From Amyelois transitella (lineage: Eukaryota > Arthropoda > Insecta > Lepidoptera > Pyralidae), in NCBI RefSeq assembly GCF_032362555.1, contig NC_083517.1:7584001-7648000 (forward strand): a DNA stretch of 64,000 nucleotides, given 5' to 3'. The translations under genes and the position numbers were made by a program. Position 1 is the stretch's first letter. Each line of letters begins with the position of its first letter. Under the pieces are notes generated by a model. That model was not told the DNA's origin and made no database searches. It saw only the letters and a list, made by a program, of their open reading frames with translations. Below are positions 62,126 to 64,000 of this stretch, piece by piece.

Positions 62126-63814
62126 TTATATTTCTCTCGATATAAATGTCCTAGTCATACTGTGGCTTATTAACTAATGCTCTTTAGTTTTTACTGCTTT
62201 TGTTTTCCCTGCCTCATCACGTGGGTAAATAATATTTACTACCTACCTATTACGGGGTTTTCAATTGCGTTATTTTAATTCGATTGAACTTATCTGAAAT
62301 TTTCATCTCATTCAATACCCTAATTTTAGCCATTAGTCCAATGTAAGTATTGATGTGATACAAAAAGGGAAGGTGAGAAAAAATGACCCTTTTTTGCAAT
62401 CAAGCAAAGTAGACTTTTCATCGCAATTATTTATTACCCCCATTAGTCCTGTGTAAATATATCACAAATTACAAAGTGTTAAGATAAAATTGATTTAATT
62501 TTTAGCTCGTAAGTAGAACTCCAATTATTTTTCGGCAATTAAAATAAAAGAGTCAAATAGAAATATGAATAAGTGTATTTATGAGTATAAAGGATAAATG
62601 ACTTCTAATAATACAAATTGCTGGAACTGGAATTATTATTACACATCTATTTACACAATATACCTAACATGTATGTGTGCGTAGCATAGACATACTCTAT
62701 GTATTGTATCAAATTACAGTATGTTTTTTATAAAACATTCTGGCCACATGTTTTGTCACGTCTTTTTTAAACCTTGTATAAAAGATATGTTAATAAGTTT
62801 GTGAGCGCCCAACTTGTTTACCGCGTTATAGCCGCATACAAAACTAATGAGAGATTTAACTTACTATAAATCTTTGAGCAATAATTTCCTCCTTTAAATA
62901 TACATTGTAAATAATAAGTAATTCATAAGGAATCAAGCTATCTAGGATTGTATATAAAAGAAACATTAAGTTATGCACATAATGTAAGAATTTAAATATA
63001 AAAATAAATAAAAACACATGAAAACCTAGTTTTATTACTAGAATAATCATTGGATATTCAAAATATATTATAACGTTATTTCTTTATTTGCCACTCCCGA
63101 GTTGGTCCCTTGGAAAAAAATATTTGAGATAATAAATTAAACGTGCGCGTTTAATACCTGTATTTATAAATAGTACATTAAACTATATTTTATTTTGTGC
63201 GTTACTCTTTTTCGTAAGTACAATATATATAGTCACTCCTATATCCCCTGCGCGGAAGACAGAGCCAATCTTGAAAAGACTGAAAGGCCATATTCAGCTG
63301 TATAGCTTTATAATGTAATTATATTTTGAGAACCAGTTTTAAGAAAATATTTTTATATTATGAAGCGATTCATGATTGAGAAGATTCAATACAGATTATT
63401 TACCGCAAATTATAGGAAACATACTTTTTAAGGGCAAAAGGGAAAAGGAAGTTATGATTGCTTGCTTCAAGTTAATTAGGATGTTTAGTTGAATTCTCAA
63501 AAAAATTGATGTTAATTTTACTGTCTATCATGATTTTGGAGGAAAGCAAAATCATGATCATATCTAGATATGTGTGCCTGCTCTCCAGTGGTGGCATATC
63601 TCCATCTATACACGATTATTTGCTATAAGGAATATCTTATGTATGTTAAAAAAATAATTAAATATCATATCCATATATATAGTTTTAAACTTTATACATT
63701 GCATTAGTCTTACTCTCTATGTAGCAACATTGCACATTTTATTCCGTAACCTTCAACACTTTTCCTTGGTTGTTAGATTAGGTTGCAGTTTGTTTAAGTA
63801 CTTTTTTTGACTCA
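62126..63814. other. Intergenic region after the CCDC191-like gene
   Basis: AT-rich; no gene seen. It holds a family A fragment at 63232-63322 (minus) and a 12-bp perfect hairpin at 63527-63558 (ATCATGATTTTG, 8-nt loop, CAAAATCATGAT). AATAAA near 62541 is a possible but distant polyadenylation signal for the CCDC191-like gene. Confidence 0.5.
63232..63322 (-). repeat. SINE-like family A, tail fragment
   Basis: The minus strand shows CAGCTGAATATGGCC, TTTCAGTCTTTTCAAGATTG, GCTCTGTCTTCCGCG and GGGATATAGGAGTGA. Confidence 0.65.
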
Positions 63815-63889
63815 TTAAAGTGTTCCTTTAACTTCTACAATTTCATCTTCAAACATTAAAAGCATGAACAATTCTCTGCCACTGTGATT
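63815..63889 (-). CDS. Possible last coding exon of an unknown gene extending beyond the window (partial)
   Basis: On the minus strand a strong acceptor (TTATTTTTTCAG) precedes a 75-nt open stretch reading NHSGRELFMLLMFEDEIVEV, then KGTL and TAA. The peptide has normal globular composition and is followed by AT-rich DNA, as expected for a terminal exon. The remaining 111 bases to the window end look like intron. I do not recognise the family. It could be a chance frame. Confidence 0.4.
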   Translation of the reverse strand, partial: NHSGRELFMLLMFEDEIVEVKGTL

Positions 63890-64000
63890 CTGAAAAAATA
63901 AAACGTTTTTTTATACACAATGATAATTAATAATTTACTTAAGTACTTGTATTTACGTTTATTAATGATTACGTAAATACATAATATATATTGATATTTG

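Noticed and set aside
1-64000. CRISPR arrays, operons, ribosome-binding sites, riboswitches
   Set aside because: The window is animal nuclear DNA; the repeats seen are dispersed elements and microsatellites, with no regularly spaced array.

Overview
The window looks like nuclear DNA of a moth or butterfly (Lepidoptera). It is AT-rich, with split genes, GT-AG introns, long gene-poor stretches, and many copies of short interspersed repeats that end in (TATG)n-like tails. The species cannot be named from the sequence alone. All gene models below were built by hand by matching reading frames, splice sites and intron phases.

Layout. 1-18370: no gene recognised; repeats, inverted-repeat elements, perfect hairpins and one diverged tandem duplication. 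18371-22979 (minus): a CATIP-like gene whose N-terminal part carries a very large CxC-rich insertion. 24801-25648 (plus): COX20, a cytochrome c oxidase assembly factor. 27877-34346 and 35022-43049 (both plus): two tandem xanthine dehydrogenase genes with eight exons each, the same intron phases and mostly identical exon lengths, encoding 1335 and 1358 residues. 45369-54451 (minus): Tango1, 13 exons, 1246 residues, running from signal peptide and SH3-like domain through a transmembrane segment and coiled coils to a proline/arginine-rich tail. 55364-62125 (plus): a CCDC191-like coiled-coil gene, 7 exons, 710 residues. 63815-63889 (minus): a possible last exon of a gene that continues beyond the window.

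The genes do not form one pathway. The two XDH paralogues are an old tandem duplication; the first copy has changes at positions lining the substrate and FAD sites, so it may have diverged in function. CATIP-like and COX20 are divergently transcribed, and so are Tango1 and the CCDC191-like gene, so each pair may share a promoter region.

The clearest new observations are these: (i) a 5'-truncated LINE in the last CCDC191-like intron, flanked by a perfect 12-bp target-site duplication, whose 3' end resembles the 3' end of a SINE-like family with about a dozen copies here; (ii) the Cys-rich insertion in the CATIP-like protein and the unusual 39-nt gap with a single in-frame stop next to it; (iii) perfect hairpins, one with 29-bp arms and a 2-nt turn, that look like template-switch products; (iv) active-site divergence of the first XDH copy.
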